A stretch of DNA of 64,000 bases from Ypsolopha sequella (lineage: Eukaryota > Arthropoda > Insecta > Lepidoptera > Ypsolophidae). The stretch is taken from NCBI GenBank assembly GCA_934047225.1, contig OW203992.1:13009501-13073500 (forward strand), given 5' to 3'. The first letter of the stretch is position 1, and every line of letters starts with the position of its first letter. The position numbers were made by a program, and so were the translations under genes. This document shows, in pieces, positions 1 through 12,306 of this stretch. The notes under the pieces were generated by a model that was given only the letters and a program-made list of their open reading frames with translations, was not told where the DNA came from and did not search any database.

Positions 1-117
1 GCAGCGCAGTCCATTACGCAGCCCGATCACATCTAAACAAAGACAAGACAAAAATTATATATTTCTCATAGCACTTAAGAGGCTATCCGAATTTTATTTT
101 TGTCACTGTCACTCCAA

Positions 118-490
118 ACGAAAAATGGCGCAGTGCGAGAGGGGCCGATTCAGAGAAAAAAGTTGGTTTTATATTTTTATTAACAGCTAGCAAAATTTCA
201 AATATCAAATCTCTAGATATTGTTAAAACACACCTAATAAAATATGTTTGAGTTCTGTATATGGATCCTATTCGTCAAACGAGGAGAAAAAGTGTGTTAC
301 AAGACCTCATTTCCACAATTATTTCTATCGAGGAAAATTTACCCAAACATGTTTTCCAATTTCAAAATCATAGATTATATAGTCAAAATGCATATACCAG
401 AAATTTATTAAAATTTTCCGGGTATTTCATGAAATACACAGAAAAGAAACACCCGTATTTTTTTCGCATATCACCTTAATTGTATCAATT
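118..490 (-). repeat. dispersed repeat, copy 1 of 3
   Basis: This segment is the reverse complement of a stretch at 46240-46625, sharing for example the gcgagaggggc, ggttttatatttttatt and aaaacacacctaataaaat blocks. A more diverged copy lies at about 23990-24365. It is a transposon-derived dispersed repeat of unknown class; the short open frame inside it (261-479) is not a gene. Confidence 0.6.
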
Positions 491-667
491 ACAGTGTGGG
501 TAAACCAATAAACAGTAACAAATAGCAGTACAGTATTAAAGTACACTAGTTGTTCAGTTGAGTTTAATAATATGCACATACGATAGAAATGTACTTGAGC
601 ATATAACTGTAAATGGTTAGTAGTAGACCCCACACTAAGCCGGACTTGTCTTGGGGGTCTAGCTAGC

Positions 668-2563
668 CAGGGATGGGCAAACTTTTTCCTACGCGGGCCA
701 ATATTTATAAAACGTATCAATGAGGGGCCTGGTTTTTGAAGTTTTAGCTGTAATATTAAAATGAAAATATTTGTATTTTCCGAAATAAAGTTATTTATTG
801 ACTCGTATATGTTTCAACAACATTAAACGATCTCTTATTTATGCAAAATTTAATGATATGAACACTATGAAATAGGGAAATTGCAGGTTATCTATAAAAT
901 ATAAACAAAGATATATTCATGTAAGCAAAGATTTATTCATGCACTATTTAAATGGCCAATTATCGCGGGTTGGATTGCGACCGTTCCCAGTGGCGCGAGT
1001 GTATGGAGAGGTTTGGACTTAGGGATTGAAAAAAGTAAACAATTGAATTAAATAATTTTGATAATGCCATCTAGTGCAACTAATAGCTGGCTCTCAAAGT
1101 TGTTGATTGACATTTTTTTATAACGTTGATATCTGTAAAGATATTTAATAAAAACCATTTATTTCGTATGGGGACAAGCACATCATGAAACATATCTTCT
1201 GATTCTGGCCTTGTTTCAATAACTATGTTCAAACCTCTTCATACAATCGCAGCACAGCGCCGCAATGACTTATAGACACCATATTCAAAAATATTTTTAT
1301 TGAACTGGTCAAGTAAAGTCACCCGTATTGAGTAGCTTAGAGAAGTAATGCGACACCATACTAAAATACGTTTTTTTTTTACCGGTCAAATAACATCACT
1401 CGTGTTAAGTACTGCTTAGAAGCTAAGCAACTAAATCGCTTACTTACAAAGCCTAAGACTGATAGAAAGAAAAATAAATTACTATTTTTTTGTCTAGTTT
1501 TTCTTAAAAAGTGCACCTTTGGTGCACCAAATATGTTTGGGGCATTTCTGGAAATTTATAATATGGTTTCAATAAAAAATACTACATCTTGAAACGAGGC
1601 CGGAATCAGAAGATATGTACCATGATGTGCTTGTCCCCATACGAAATAAATGGTTTTTATTCAATATCTTCACAGATATCAACGTTGTTCAGAATAAAAT
1701 GTATATTTCGGAACGCATCCATCAATGGTCTATATATTTTGTCTATGGACTTGGAGCTGTCAAAAATACGAGGGACGTGTAAATTGGTACAGATCGCGGA
1801 CGATTTATAAAATGTGAGATTAACAATTTAACCCAAGGGAAATCGGTGCGGACATCGTAAGAAACAGTATTCAGTCAATGGCTGACGTTATTTTGGCGTG
1901 AAGGCCACCTTTTGGTGAATTTCCTGTGTGTGTGTGACATAACCTGTGTCCACGCGGCTTCCGACAAGTGGACTTGTTAATTACTATTTCTGGGTTGGAT
2001 GCATCCCGGGTTAGGAGGGTTGTGTTTAGATTCATCGTGGAAGGTGATCTACGTGTCACATCACCGGAATGTCTTGGAGTCCACGTGCAGCGAAAGGACT
2101 TCATGCGAGGATCAGTGGATGACGTCATCATACAACTGTCTGGTAGGACGTTTTATATTAAATATTGTATATTATAAGATACTTGTATACTATAAATCTG
2201 GGACAGCTTATGGGCCCCTGTTCCAGCTGCAAGTATCACCCTTTAGCATACAATTAGTGGTGTCTGAGCGTGGTTATGGAATCCTCACATCAGTGACGTC
2301 GATGCCCGTCACTAGTCAGTATTACTACTTTTTATATGCTACAATTTCTGGTAGCAACGAGCGTTTTTATCAAACAAACGTTATAAAAAAAGAACAATCA
2401 ACAACTTTGAGAGCCAGTCATTAACTGCACTAGATGGCATTATCAAAATTATTTAATTCAATTGTTTACTTTTTTCAATCCCTAAGTCCAAACCTCTCCA
2501 TACACTCGCGCCACTGCGTTCGTGGGCGGGAGATGGCCCACGGGCCGTTGTTTGCCCATCTCT
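668..2563. mobile_element. non-autonomous hAT-like element with nested inverted repeats
   Basis: The left end reads CAGGGATGGGCAAAC and the right end is its approximate inverse GTTTGCCCATCTCT, the usual look of hAT termini. The flanks ctagctag and tagctag could be a decayed 8 bp target duplication. Inside, long arms pair: 975-1218 matches the reverse complement of 2385-2518 followed by 1590-1692. The right arm is interrupted by about 690 bp (roughly 1685-2375), so another sequence inserted after the palindrome formed. No transposase domain is visible; open frames inside are incidental. Confidence 0.6.
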
Positions 2564-2984
2564 TAGCTAGACCAAGCTTTTGTACAAACCTAGCTTTATA
2601 AATGGGAATAAATAGTTTGCTATGCTTCTGCTCATTATTTAAGTATAATTAGTGGAAATAAACAAAATTAAATAATTACTTTTTTTAAATAAGAAGGATT
2701 ACAATTTGTGATTACTTGTACTTTTTCATTAGCTTAATGACAACCTGATTATGACTGTTACATTTTTTGTGGCCTCAAGAAACTGTTTGGTATGAGCAGC
2801 AAAAAATACACGGATCACCTATAACAATGTTGATGAAATCAGCGTGGCATTGCTGGTCAAACCTCAGTTATTTATTTGCTAACACACATATAAATACTCG
2901 AAAATTTAAGAAGTTTTTGTTAGAGGCAGAGAATTTGGATACTGCTAATCCATAAATAAAATACGTCAAGACACATAATATCTA
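2564..2984. other. A+T-rich spacer with a possible ORF remnant
   Basis: A 62-codon open stretch on the + strand (2767-2955, ending KKFLLEAENLDTANP) looks coding-like at its C-terminus but has no recognisable domain, no convincing acceptor before it and no partner exons. It is probably a decayed transposon ORF. Nothing else is seen here. Confidence 0.3.
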
Positions 2985-3657
2985 AAAAACCGGCCAAGTG
3001 CGAGTCGGGCCTCGCTCTTTTAGAGTTCCGTACTTATGATCAATTATTTCAAACTAGATATTTATTTAATTTGAGGTTATGCTCTAATTCTCTCAGACAT
3101 AAAAACTGCAAAATTAAGTTGGTTGAGTATTCGGGGACGTAACCCTAAAACTACATTATAAATCGGCGTTTTTAGTATTTGTTGTATAAATACAGCATAT
3201 GGCACATGATATACAGAAATTTCAAATTCTCAACTGCTTTGGCCTTTAAGATAGACCCCGTTACAAAAATGGTCTAAAAATTAAATTAAAATCTTACTTT
3301 GATAGGCCCGGGTGTGGCCCGGCCCCACTTCTTTATTTTGTAAGATAAATTTTTTTTAAATATATTTATACTCTACTTAATCACGTCTACGTTCTAGACA
3401 ATGACACCCCACATGCTGGGGTAAGAAAAAAAAATTTGTTTCGTCTCCGTTTTTATGTATGAGGCCCCCTCTGAGAAATAAATAAATTACATTTTAAATT
3501 CAAAATTCGGTTTTGGGTCAACATTTTACACAACATAAAAAAACAGGTTTCTATCTCATTCCGTCTAAGAGCTAGAGACTCGTGACATACGGACAGACAT
3601 ACAGACGGACAGCGGAGTGACATTAATAGGGCTCCGATTTGCCCTTTGGAACCCTAA
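2985..3657 (+). repeat. lepidopteran SINE-like repeat (family S), copy 1
   Basis: It begins cggccaagtgcgagtcggg and ends with gacagacggacagcggag then a gggctccg..ggaaccctaaaaa tail. The same head and tail recur at 4712-5512, 6090-6420 (-), 7145-7436 and 24855-25770, and as fragments elsewhere. This is a dispersed retroelement-like family; no protein is encoded. Confidence 0.7.
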
Positions 3658-3999
3658 AAAAGCAGCAGGTTGTGTCGTCGATACAACCGTATATTATTTA
3701 AGCGAATACTTCTTGCCGTTTGCCATCATGTTCAGCTTTGGGCAAGCATTGTTGTTTTCTTGATATTTAACGTTTTGGAGCAGTAACTTTTGCATAAAAC
3801 TTATTTCCATCTACGTCCGTTTCACCACATACGATGATACAGCACACTTTCTCATGTTGCAACTATAGAGATCTTGCTTGATTGAAACAATATTAAATGT
3901 ACTATTTTTAGTAATTCGACACTGCATTATAATAACACATATTAGATGTCAATCACATAGAAAATCATAAAGATGTAGATTACCTGATGGAAGCGCGCG

Positions 4000-4480
4000 C
4001 ATTAAGGGCCTTACTATTGCCAAATGGGTACTTTCTAAAGCCTACTCCTCGTTTATGGCCAAACCAAAAATAATGAAAAAATGTATTATGAATAATCAAC
4101 TCTTAGACAACATATGCAACAGTTTTCTTTTTCATACCACCAAAACTTCTACATGATTTTTTTTTTTACGCAATGGTGTTTTTTGACCTCAAATTCCCTA
4201 CTGCTCCTGAGTGGCTTGGCCGATTGAATTCATCTATGTTTTGATAAATAGATAAACTTTATAGCTATAAACATAACATAAGATTATTCAATCGAGCAAT
4301 CACGTCCAAGTGAAAAGTATTATTTTCAACGATTTCGCCCTCTCAAGGACGCAGCGAGCGTCGTAATAGCCACTATGCATTGCGCGCTGATATGAACGTT
4401 ATTTCAATGTCGTTTCCGTTGATATTTGTAGTGACAAATATCGAGCTGCTAATTTGGCGAGGGTAATCGCCTTAAGCATA
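4000..4480 (+). repeat. arm of a 5.4 kb-separated inverted repeat
   Basis: The sequence from ttaagggccttactattg through tttggcgagggtaatcgcc is the reverse complement, with divergence, of 9880-10355. Shared blocks include cctactcctcgtttatggcc and gttatttcaatgtcgtttcc. A third partial copy lies at 10395-10560. A dispersed transposon family of unknown class, without coding capacity here. Confidence 0.65.
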
Positions 4481-4536
4481 CGGAGTAGTTTAATTTTTTT
4501 ATTATTGCGAACAAATGAAAATTAACTTATCATGAA

Positions 4537-4610
4537 TGCAGATTTTTATGAATATTTAGGTAGATTTTTTTTTAATTTAATTTCTACCTAAATATTCATA
4601 AAAATCTGCA
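4537..4610. repeat. perfect 28 bp inverted repeat (hairpin)
   Basis: The left arm 4537-4564 (starts tgcagatttttatgaata) and right arm 4583-4610 are exact reverse complements separated by 18 nt of A/T-rich loop. Likely a MITE remnant or a recent fold-back; no gene association. Confidence 0.85.
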
Positions 4611-4711
4611 TATATGTATAATAAATTAGTGAAAAAAGCTTTTATTAAGTAAAAATATTTATTATCATTTTTCATGAATTATGTCATAATAATAATGATA
4701 ACTAATAACAA

Positions 4712-5512
4712 AAAATCGGCCAAGCGCGAGTCAGACTCGCGTACCTAGGGTTCCGTATTGTGGTATTGTGGATGATAAATTTATTTTGTCTTTTTTTTTT
4801 CGTGAATTTCTCAACCGCTTTAATTTTCCTATAATCTTTACGTAAGACATACAGTTTTTTTATGGTTTTTCAAGGATTTCTCGAAATACATGCAATTAAA
4901 TATAGCTAAACTAAGTATTTTTACAATCAGCTTTTTAATACCTACAATTTGGTACCCATATTGTATTTTTATACAATATTTTTTTTATTTATTTTACTTC
5001 TTAATTATTTTTTTTCATTTGTGCTAAATTTTTTTTTAATCGCTATACTATTCCTGTAATTGGCCAGTTACGATCCATAATCGACATTTTATTCATATTT
5101 TTAGGTTTACCACTTTCGGAGATAAGGGGGCCCCTACATACATATTTTTGTGTTTTTTTTAAAGATTTCTCGAAACCATCAGTAAATATAAATCAGTGCC
5201 AGTAAATATAGTAAAAGTATATATTTTTTACCATCAACTCTTTAATATCTACAATATTGTATATTTAAGATAATATTTTTTATTTTTCGCACTTTTGTTT
5301 TGGAAATATTTTGAACAATTTAAAATTTTTCATATTTTTTTACACCGTGATATGTGGGCAAATTAATGCTATTTTTGTGCTAAAGTCATGTCTTTATCTT
5401 TAACGGTGCTAAAGTTATGAGGCTGTGACATACGGACGGGTGGACGGACGGACAACGGAGTCTCACCATAAAGGTTCCTTTTTGACCTCTTAGGTACGGA
5501 ACTCTAAAAATA
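4712..5512 (+). repeat. family S repeat, copy 2
   Basis: Head cggccaagcgcgagtcagac followed by gggttccgtattg. The tail has gacatacggacggg, ggacaacggagtctca and a terminal ggtacggaactctaaaaa. Intervening DNA is A+T-rich and non-coding. The part just before the tail (tgtctttatctttaacggtg) is shared with 63560-63600. Confidence 0.65.
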
Positions 5513-6089
5513 AACGAATAAAAACGTACTAATCTGTAATAAGAAATTAATTAATCCTTCGTCAAAAATATAACTTTTTTCACGAAAGAAGTCCCCTGTC
5601 TAAATACTCTTATTGACAAGCATTAAATACGAAAATGCCTTGATCTGCGAATCAATCCAAGTTCTGAATTGGACCCCCTATTTATCTGAGGCGCGAACGA
5701 AGAAGCATTCGCTTCAAAAACTGTTAGAGGCACTTACGTAATGAAATATTTGCTGAAATATCATGCATGAGTTTATCCACTTAGCGTGTCATGTTTGGAA
5801 ACCCTGGAATTGATCTCCCATTAATCTGCAAAACGCCGACACATACAAATTACAGCGTAAACAAACAAGTATATGTAGGTTGAAATAATATATTGAATAT
5901 AAATTGAAATAAAATTAACTTTTTAACAAATAACCGACTTCCAATATATACATACTCGTATATCTGCAGTCATTCACTAAAAATAATAAAATAGTTATAT
6001 ACTGACGATGGTACCGAAATAACACTTTTGTCAACTTCTTTCTTCCTGAAACATAATTGTTCTCTAGAAGTCGGTGCATATCATATTCG

Positions 6090-6420
6090 TTTTTAGGGTT
6101 CCGTACCCAAAGGGTAACCAACGGGACCCTATTACTAAGACTCCGCTGTCCGTCTGTCTGTACGTCTATCTGTCCGTCTGTCACCAGGCTGTATCTTATG
6201 AACCGTGATAGTTAGACAGATTAAATTTTCACAGATGATGTATTTCTGTTGCCGCTATAACAAAAAATACTAAAAAAACAGAATAAAATAAATATTTAAC
6301 GGGGCTCCCATACAACAGACATGTTTTCTTTGCCATTTTTATAGATAATATAGATCAATTTTTATAGATCCGAACAGATAAATTTTTATAGATCCGACTT
6401 GCACTTGGCCGGTTTTAATA
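6090..6420 (-). repeat. family S repeat, copy 3, reverse orientation
   Basis: Starts with the inverted tail ttttagggttccgtacccaa, continues through gactccgctgtccgtctg, and ends with the inverted head cacttggccggtttt. It matches copy 4 at 7145-7436 in the opposite direction. Confidence 0.75.
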
Positions 6421-6676
6421 TCGTAGGAAATACGCCAACTTCTAGAGGTAGATAACATCATATAACTAATGTTTCAGGAAGAAAAAAGTCGACAAAAGTA
6501 CCATCGGTCGGTATAAAATTATTTTAAACTTTTTAGTGAATGACTGCAGTTACATTTGAAGATTACTATTTTTTAATAAGGTTTATTTTATTTCACATCT
6601 TTGGTGTTGGGTTAAATTGTGAAATATGGGTATTTCTTGTAAACGCTCTGTCGATATAAAACGAATATATTGTCAA

Positions 6677-7015
6677 GTATGCCCTGCAATAAGCACCTTA
6701 ACACAGTGATTGCTGCAATCTCGTATTAATGTGCTTTCATCCGTTGAGGAGTTCTATGGCGATGAAACCAGGATCGAAGGTCATTTGGGTATTTTGATAA
6801 TTTTCAAGTAATATCCTGCAATCAGCACCCTCACAGTGATTGCCGCAATCTCGAGTTATGTGCTCTCATCCGTTGAGGAGTTCTATGGTAATGAGGCCAG
6901 GATCGAAGGTAGCGGAATGACAATTTCCAAGTAATACCCTGCAATCAACATCCTAGTACAAAGTGATTGCTTCAATTTTGTGCAACATGCTCTCATTTTT
7001 TAAGGAGTTCCACTG
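6677..7015 (+). repeat. three diverged tandem units of about 120-145 bp
   Basis: The motif ccctgcaatMagcaccYt, then cagtgattgc.gcaatct, then gtgctMtcatccgttgagg, then ggagttctatgg, occurs at about 6678, 6818 and 6936. The third unit is the most decayed. Probably a tandem array internal to an old retroelement. Confidence 0.6.
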
Positions 7016-7144
7016 CCTTCCTCTGAAAACTGGCTAATCTCAAAATTTGACCTCTCTGGAAGCACACTCTTACAAACAATTAAAGAGTCATCCAAATCGG
7101 TTCAGAAATTACGGAGTTATGAAGTACACAAAAAGAAATTAAAT

Positions 7145-7436
7145 AAAACCGGCCAAGTGCGAGTCGGACTCGCGCACGAAGGGTGCCGTACCATTATCTA
7201 TAAAAACGGCAAAAATACATGTCTGTTGTATGGGAGCCCCCTTAAATATTTATTTCATTCTGTTTTTTTGTATTTATTGTTATAGCGGCAACAGAAATAC
7301 ATCATCTGTGAAAATTTCAACTGTCTAACCGGTTCATGAGATAAATCCTGGTGACAGACGGACAGACAGACAGACGGACAGCGGAGTCTTAGTAATAGGG
7401 TCCCGTCGGTTACCCTTTGGGTACGGAACCCTAAAA
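7145..7436 (+). repeat. family S repeat, copy 4, short full-length form
   Basis: Runs from accggccaagtgcgagtcgg to gggtacggaaccctaaaa in under 300 bp, with the ggacagacagacagacggac segment near the end. This looks like the least rearranged member in the window. Confidence 0.75.
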
Positions 7437-8779
7437 TGTACAAACGAATTGAAAACTTACTACTTTTTTGAAGTCGGTTAAAAAAGGCGATCATTCTAAA
7501 GTATATTTCAAGGGCAGCTGAAAAATCGGTCAATGACCTTAGCGCATTTTGTAAAAAATAAATATTGTATGGCGAGATTGACGTATCGTTTTCTTTTGAC
7601 GCGTACAGTTTTTCCAGCTGCCCTAGAAACAGAGTTTACATGAAATTTCGATTTTAAGCTCAGTATTTTCTTAACTGTAATTGTACCGTCGCACTGTGGG
7701 AATTCCGCGGAAATAGATAATTTTTGTGTTGTATCTTTTACAACGAAAATTTTATTTTTTGTGAATAACCAATTAAACGCTGCTTCCAAATTTACCAAAA
7801 AAAATTTTTTGGTCCTGGTAATTTTTTTTCTACTGATTTTTAAAATTAATAAATTTTCGATTGTTTCAGTTTATTGCATTCAGAACCATTTCTAGAAAGA
7901 ATTTATTCAAATGTTTCGATCAATAGTTTCCAATTATATATATATTTTTTTTACTGTCTATTTTCTTGTGTACATTATACCGTACTCAAAATAAAAAAAA
8001 ATAAAAATCCTCAGGGTTACGGTTTTGTTTAAATATAATTTCAGAATAACTACGGTTTTTGTTCAAACTCTTGGTCGTACACTTTTAGCTACATTTGCCT
8101 ACATATACTTATGTATGTCAGTGAATAGCTGGATATCTATACTATTAGTTGACAATAAATTCAGCTGCCCATACGTGCCCTCCCTTAAGAAATTTAAATT
8201 TTAAAACTTAAAAGAACAAAACTCAGTTACCTAGTACATCTTTTTGGTCAAGTTGGCGCCACGCGTAGTTAATTTTTGCAATTTATGCTTGCGTTAAGGC
8301 TGTATAGGCAATAAGTCTTTTGCCTAAAGGATTATAAAAAAAAAAGAAGTTTGTTTTAATTAGAAATTGAATTCGCGGGACTCGGGGGTTTTTTAAATTT
8401 ATAAAATATTGTCGCCAAAATCTTTTATGGAGATATTCTTTTATATATTATTATCAAAGGATATTTTAATTTTTTTTTTTTTGTTGGAGTGGACAACACC
8501 AATATGTGGCTTTGTAACCTACCTAGCACCTATACGCATAAGTGAGTTGCCTGAAATCACTTTTGAAATATTTTTAGTCATTTAACAGTAGTAATTTCCG
8601 TGATTCCATACAAATGTTCCCACAGTGCGTCGTTTTACACAATAAATTCTATTATAAATGGAAATTAGTGGTCCTCGGATTTTGATCATTGATATATATA
8701 TAAATGAACTTATTGGTGCCAAATTTCAAGATTCAAGTTCCTTGAAAATTTGGCACTATTAAAAACTAAATTAAATTAT
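7437..8779. other. A+T-rich intergenic DNA
   Basis: Only short incidental open frames (for example 7508-7798 on the - strand) occur, none with a recognisable domain or splice partners. I see no gene or defined repeat here. Confidence 0.5.
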
Positions 8780-9145
8780 TTTTCAATGCATGTGCTCGTA
8801 AAGGCCCACTTTTATGCATCAAAACCGAACAGAAAGTCGATTATTTTGCCCTAGGGCTTTATTATTATTATTTTTTTTTATTTATTTCCAATGGTTGGCT
8901 AACCTGCAGCCTTTCTTGTGTACCATAAATGTCATACTTTTTTTCCACTGTTTAACGGCTCTGGATACCTAGTCCTTTTGAGCCAATTACAATTTAAAGT
9001 TCACAAAATTATATTTGTTTTATTTCCTCACACTATGCATTGAAAAACGTAGTATGATACACGGGCGTAAGAGCAATAAATTACTCGGTTACGTTTAAAA
9101 CCGTGATTTATTCCTTTGCGCCCTTGTAGCATAAACTACTATTTC
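8780..9145 (-). repeat. dispersed repeat paired with 38262-38665
   Basis: The segment from gctcgtaaaggcccactttt to cttgtagcataaactactatt is the reverse complement of 38262-38665. Similarity is continuous and high over about 370 bp, so both are copies of one transposon family. Confidence 0.75.
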
Positions 9146-9519
9146 AGGGGAGTCCCATAACTACAAGACAAAGTCGAAAATTTTTTTTTTTTCTTAACTT
9201 GGCATGTAGGATGTCATTGACTAGAGCTCAATCAGTAGTGTCCAAATATAGGTTTATTAATATTTCTTATTTTAAAAATAAAGAAATGGGGAGCCGTCAA
9301 TCTTGTGAGTTTAAGAAAATTTTTCTTTTCGGTGTCTATTTCAAACAAAAACTAGACTAGTTAGGAATTTGAAATGTCTAAATGTACCTACTCTACTCGT
9401 TCTGTATTTAAACAACAAATACAAAAAAAATATTATGGAAGGAATACCTAATTAGTGACATTTTGACAAAATTGCAAATTTAAGTTTGTAATGTTAAAAT
9501 TTTATTTAGTTCTACTGAG

Positions 9520-9585
9520 TTATAAGAATGGTACGGAACCCTCGGGACTCGCCGCGAGCCCCACTCGCACTTGACCGGTTTTTTA
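9520..9585 (-). repeat. family S fragment, reverse orientation
   Basis: Contains ggtacggaaccctcggga joined directly to ccccactcgcacttgaccgg, so only the two ends of the repeat remain. Confidence 0.55.
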
Positions 9586-9879
9586 TTTAAAACTGTCTTA
9601 ATTTAAATGTTTTTTGTAACTGCAGAAATACTTAAGGAGAGAAGCCAAAATGTAATCTTGTTAATGTGAAAATGATGGGGTAAAAGGATTAATTGATTTT
9701 ACAACTAACGATTCAGTCAAAATTAGAGCTAATCCTGTTAGATTTATTCCCATAACGGACTAAAAATAAAAGTACCTACTTATATGTTTCATTTCTCTTC
9801 CCGTGAAAAAATTACACACATAGCTAAAAACACGCAATAAAAAATGTTACGTGAAAAAAAACAATCAATTTTTTGCAGC

Positions 9880-10355
9880 ACTGCGTTCATTCGCGCGTAC
9901 AGCTTAAGGCGATTAGTGTCGCCAAATTAGCACCTCGATGTTTGTCGTTACGAATATCTACGGAAACGACATTGAAATAACGTTCATATCAGCGTGCAAT
10001 GCACAGTGGCTGTTACGACGCTCGCTGCGTCCTTGATAGGGCGAAATAGAAGAAAATAATACTCTTCACATGGACACGATTGTTCGATTGAATAATACTA
10101 TGTTATGTTTATAGCTATCAAACTTACTATTACATACATTAATTTTATTAACCAAGCCAATTAGGAGCAGTAAGGAATTCAAGCCAAAATCACCATTCGG
10201 TTGAAATTTTTTTTTATATAGAAGTTTTGGTGGTATGAAAAAGAAAAATGTTGCATAATTATGTTGTCTGAGTTGATAATTTTGGTTTGGCCATAAACGA
10301 GGAGTAGGCTTTAGAAAGTACCATCCGGCTATTTGGCGATACTAAGGCCCTTAAG
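9880..10355 (-). repeat. second arm of the inverted repeat pair
   Basis: Reverse complement of 4000-4480. A further partial direct copy follows at about 10395-10560 (tattgaaataacgttcaaatc and later blocks), suggesting repeated insertion of the same family. Confidence 0.65.
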
Positions 10356-10394
10356 GGGGTTGTATTGTATCCCCTAACGACCTTGACTCGACCT

Positions 10395-10560
10395 GTATTG
10401 GTACAAATATCAACAGGAACTATATTGAAATAACGTTCAAATCAGCGTGCATTATAAAGTGGCTGTAACGACGGGGCGGCGCGGCGCTGCGTCTTCGGAT
10501 AGTGCGATATAGGAAAAAATAATACTTTTCGCATGGACGCGATGGACCGAAAAGAAATTC
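10395..10560 (-). repeat. partial third copy of the inverted-repeat family
   Basis: Shares tattgaaataacgttcaaatc, gtggctgtaacgacg and aataatacttttcgcatgga with 9950-10080, in the same orientation. Short non-coding fragment. Confidence 0.55.
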
Positions 10561-10772
10561 CATCGATAAGTTTTCTAAACAATATTTTCCTTGTATTTTA
10601 GTGCAAGAACCAAACAAATAAATTAGTGGTTACAAAGAAATAACTAATTTTATTTTCATGCTGTTTCTTAAACGCGAGAATAATTTCTTACAGTAAAGTG
10701 GTGTTTTATAGTTTAATTATCATTATATGTTTTTTTCATAGTTTTTAAACATACCGTTTTTGAGAAATATTA

Positions 10773-10932
10773 AAGCCGATTCTGAAGGCTTTAATTTTAG
10801 TTTTAGTGCTGTCAAAACTTGAAATTTTCCAAAGTAATTTAGCTTCTGTTCCTGACACATATGAACTATTTTGCAATTATGAAAATTTAGTTTTGACAGC
10901 ACTAAAACTAAAATTAAAGCCTTCAGAATCGG
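10773..10932. mobile_element. MITE-like palindrome with roughly 42 bp inverted ends
   Basis: Left end cgattctgaaggctttaatt continuing to tgctgtcaaaact, and right end agttttgacagcac continuing to cttcagaatcg, are near-perfect inverse copies around a short spacer. It encodes nothing and lies just downstream of the Methuselah-like exon, in its intron or flank. Confidence 0.75.
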
Positions 10933-11111
10933 GTACAATATTATCAATAGCAGTCATTTTCGGCTGACTCTGGAAAGAGGAACCCATACATTAAGGAACC
11001 CATACAATTGATTCGAGCAACAACTGCTGTCTATTGTTCAAGTATTTTTTTAGCTATAATAAGAACTCGAAAAAAACTAATGTAATGCTAGTTCTTAGAT
11101 AATTAACTTAC

Positions 11112-12294
11112 CATCATTATAATCTGGAAGACTTCTTAAGGGGTCCAAATAATGCGATAAATTCCACTTAATGTCACGGTCAGTATTGGGCACACATACG
11201 CTCCTAGTACCTTCGCACCTTAGAGGCTTGTAATGGTATCCGATTTCACAGCACTTCCTCAGGCAGAAAGCGTCGAAGCTTGAGCAATCCTTGGTGCAGC
11301 CGCGAACTATCAGCCCTTTGGTTCCATGCTGTTGGTCCACGCACCACTCGCCTCGCAGTAGCGTGACTGCCTCGCTTTCCCCGATCCGAGAAGATTTCAG
11401 AGTACTACCTTCCACTACCAAGGAGAACCTATCTTCTGTTAACTCCACCGCATACTCGTCGTGTTTGCATTGCAAATTGTAATCCACTTCATATATAGAA
11501 CCACCACTAGGATCAATAAACCGTTTAACTAACCACTCTTCACTGTTCTCCTCATCAGCGTCCAGACAATCATGGTACTGAGTATCGTAACTCAGGCCCC
11601 GGGGACAGCATTTTCGCAAGTAGTTTAATTTTATGACAGGTCGAGTTTTCTTCAGATGAGCTGCACACGTCAATGATACCAAACGTGGTATGTTATGTCT
11701 CAAACTTCCATTGACAACATCTAAAACGAGTCTGTCATAGCAGTGATTTTCGGCAATGAAAAGCTCGTCTTCAATTTCAGCCATCACCAGATCACTACAG
11801 TTTTCAGGAGGACCATAACGAACTTCCACATTCTCACCTAACACTAAAGGAGGCACAACAACACTGAAGTTTCTTTCAGTAAATTCACGACTTATACACT
11901 TGTACTGGTCATCAGAAAACCCATCGATCAGTCTCATGAGGCTTTGACCGTTCGCACAACACTTGGGAAAAGTCACAGTCACGTCACCAGCAGCGGTGAA
12001 TCCGGCAAAAGCGACATCGAGGAATGTATAGGCCAACAATGGGAGCCACATGGTGGCACGGCTGAGGAAGACGCCGCGGCTTAAGAAACTAGGCGTGTTT
12101 AGAACAGGTGGTCGATGTACGTCGAGGGCATTGTTTATAGTGTCGGCTAGGCTGGTTTGTGCCGGCGTGCGATGCGGCGCTGCGGCGTTGGCGGAATGTT
12201 GGCTGTCCGCGGAGGCTGCTCCGCCCTTGAAGCCGTCACCGCCACCGCCGCCGCCGTCAGCCCGCCTCGGCCCCCCGCGCCGCGGCCGTCCCAT
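11112..12294 (-). CDS. Methuselah-like GPCR, first coding exon (ectodomain)
   Basis: The exon encodes the extracellular part of a Methuselah-family (secretin-like, class B) receptor. After a hydrophobic signal-like stretch (MWLPLLAYTFLDVAFAG, residue 82 on if ATG 12294 is used; ATG 12051 would start exactly there) come the family's Cys-pair motifs: FPKCCANGQSL, RKCCPRGLSYD and LRKCCEIGYHYKPLRCE. Sequons NFS, NCS, NGS and NLS are present. Residues 1-81 from the upstream ATG are Gly/Arg-rich (ADGGGGGGDG) and GC-rich; in-frame TAA codons sit just upstream. The exon ends YND at a clean GTAAGT donor in phase 1. The seven-transmembrane exons are expected at lower coordinates, but none is recognisable down to position 1, so they lie beyond the window. 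Family call is firm; the subfamily and the true start are not. Confidence 0.85.
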
Positions 12295-12306
12295 ACTACT
12301 TCCCAC

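Noticed and set aside
1999..2424. 141-residue open frame on +
   Set aside because: Spans the junction of an insertion and a palindrome arm in the hAT-like element; no domain.
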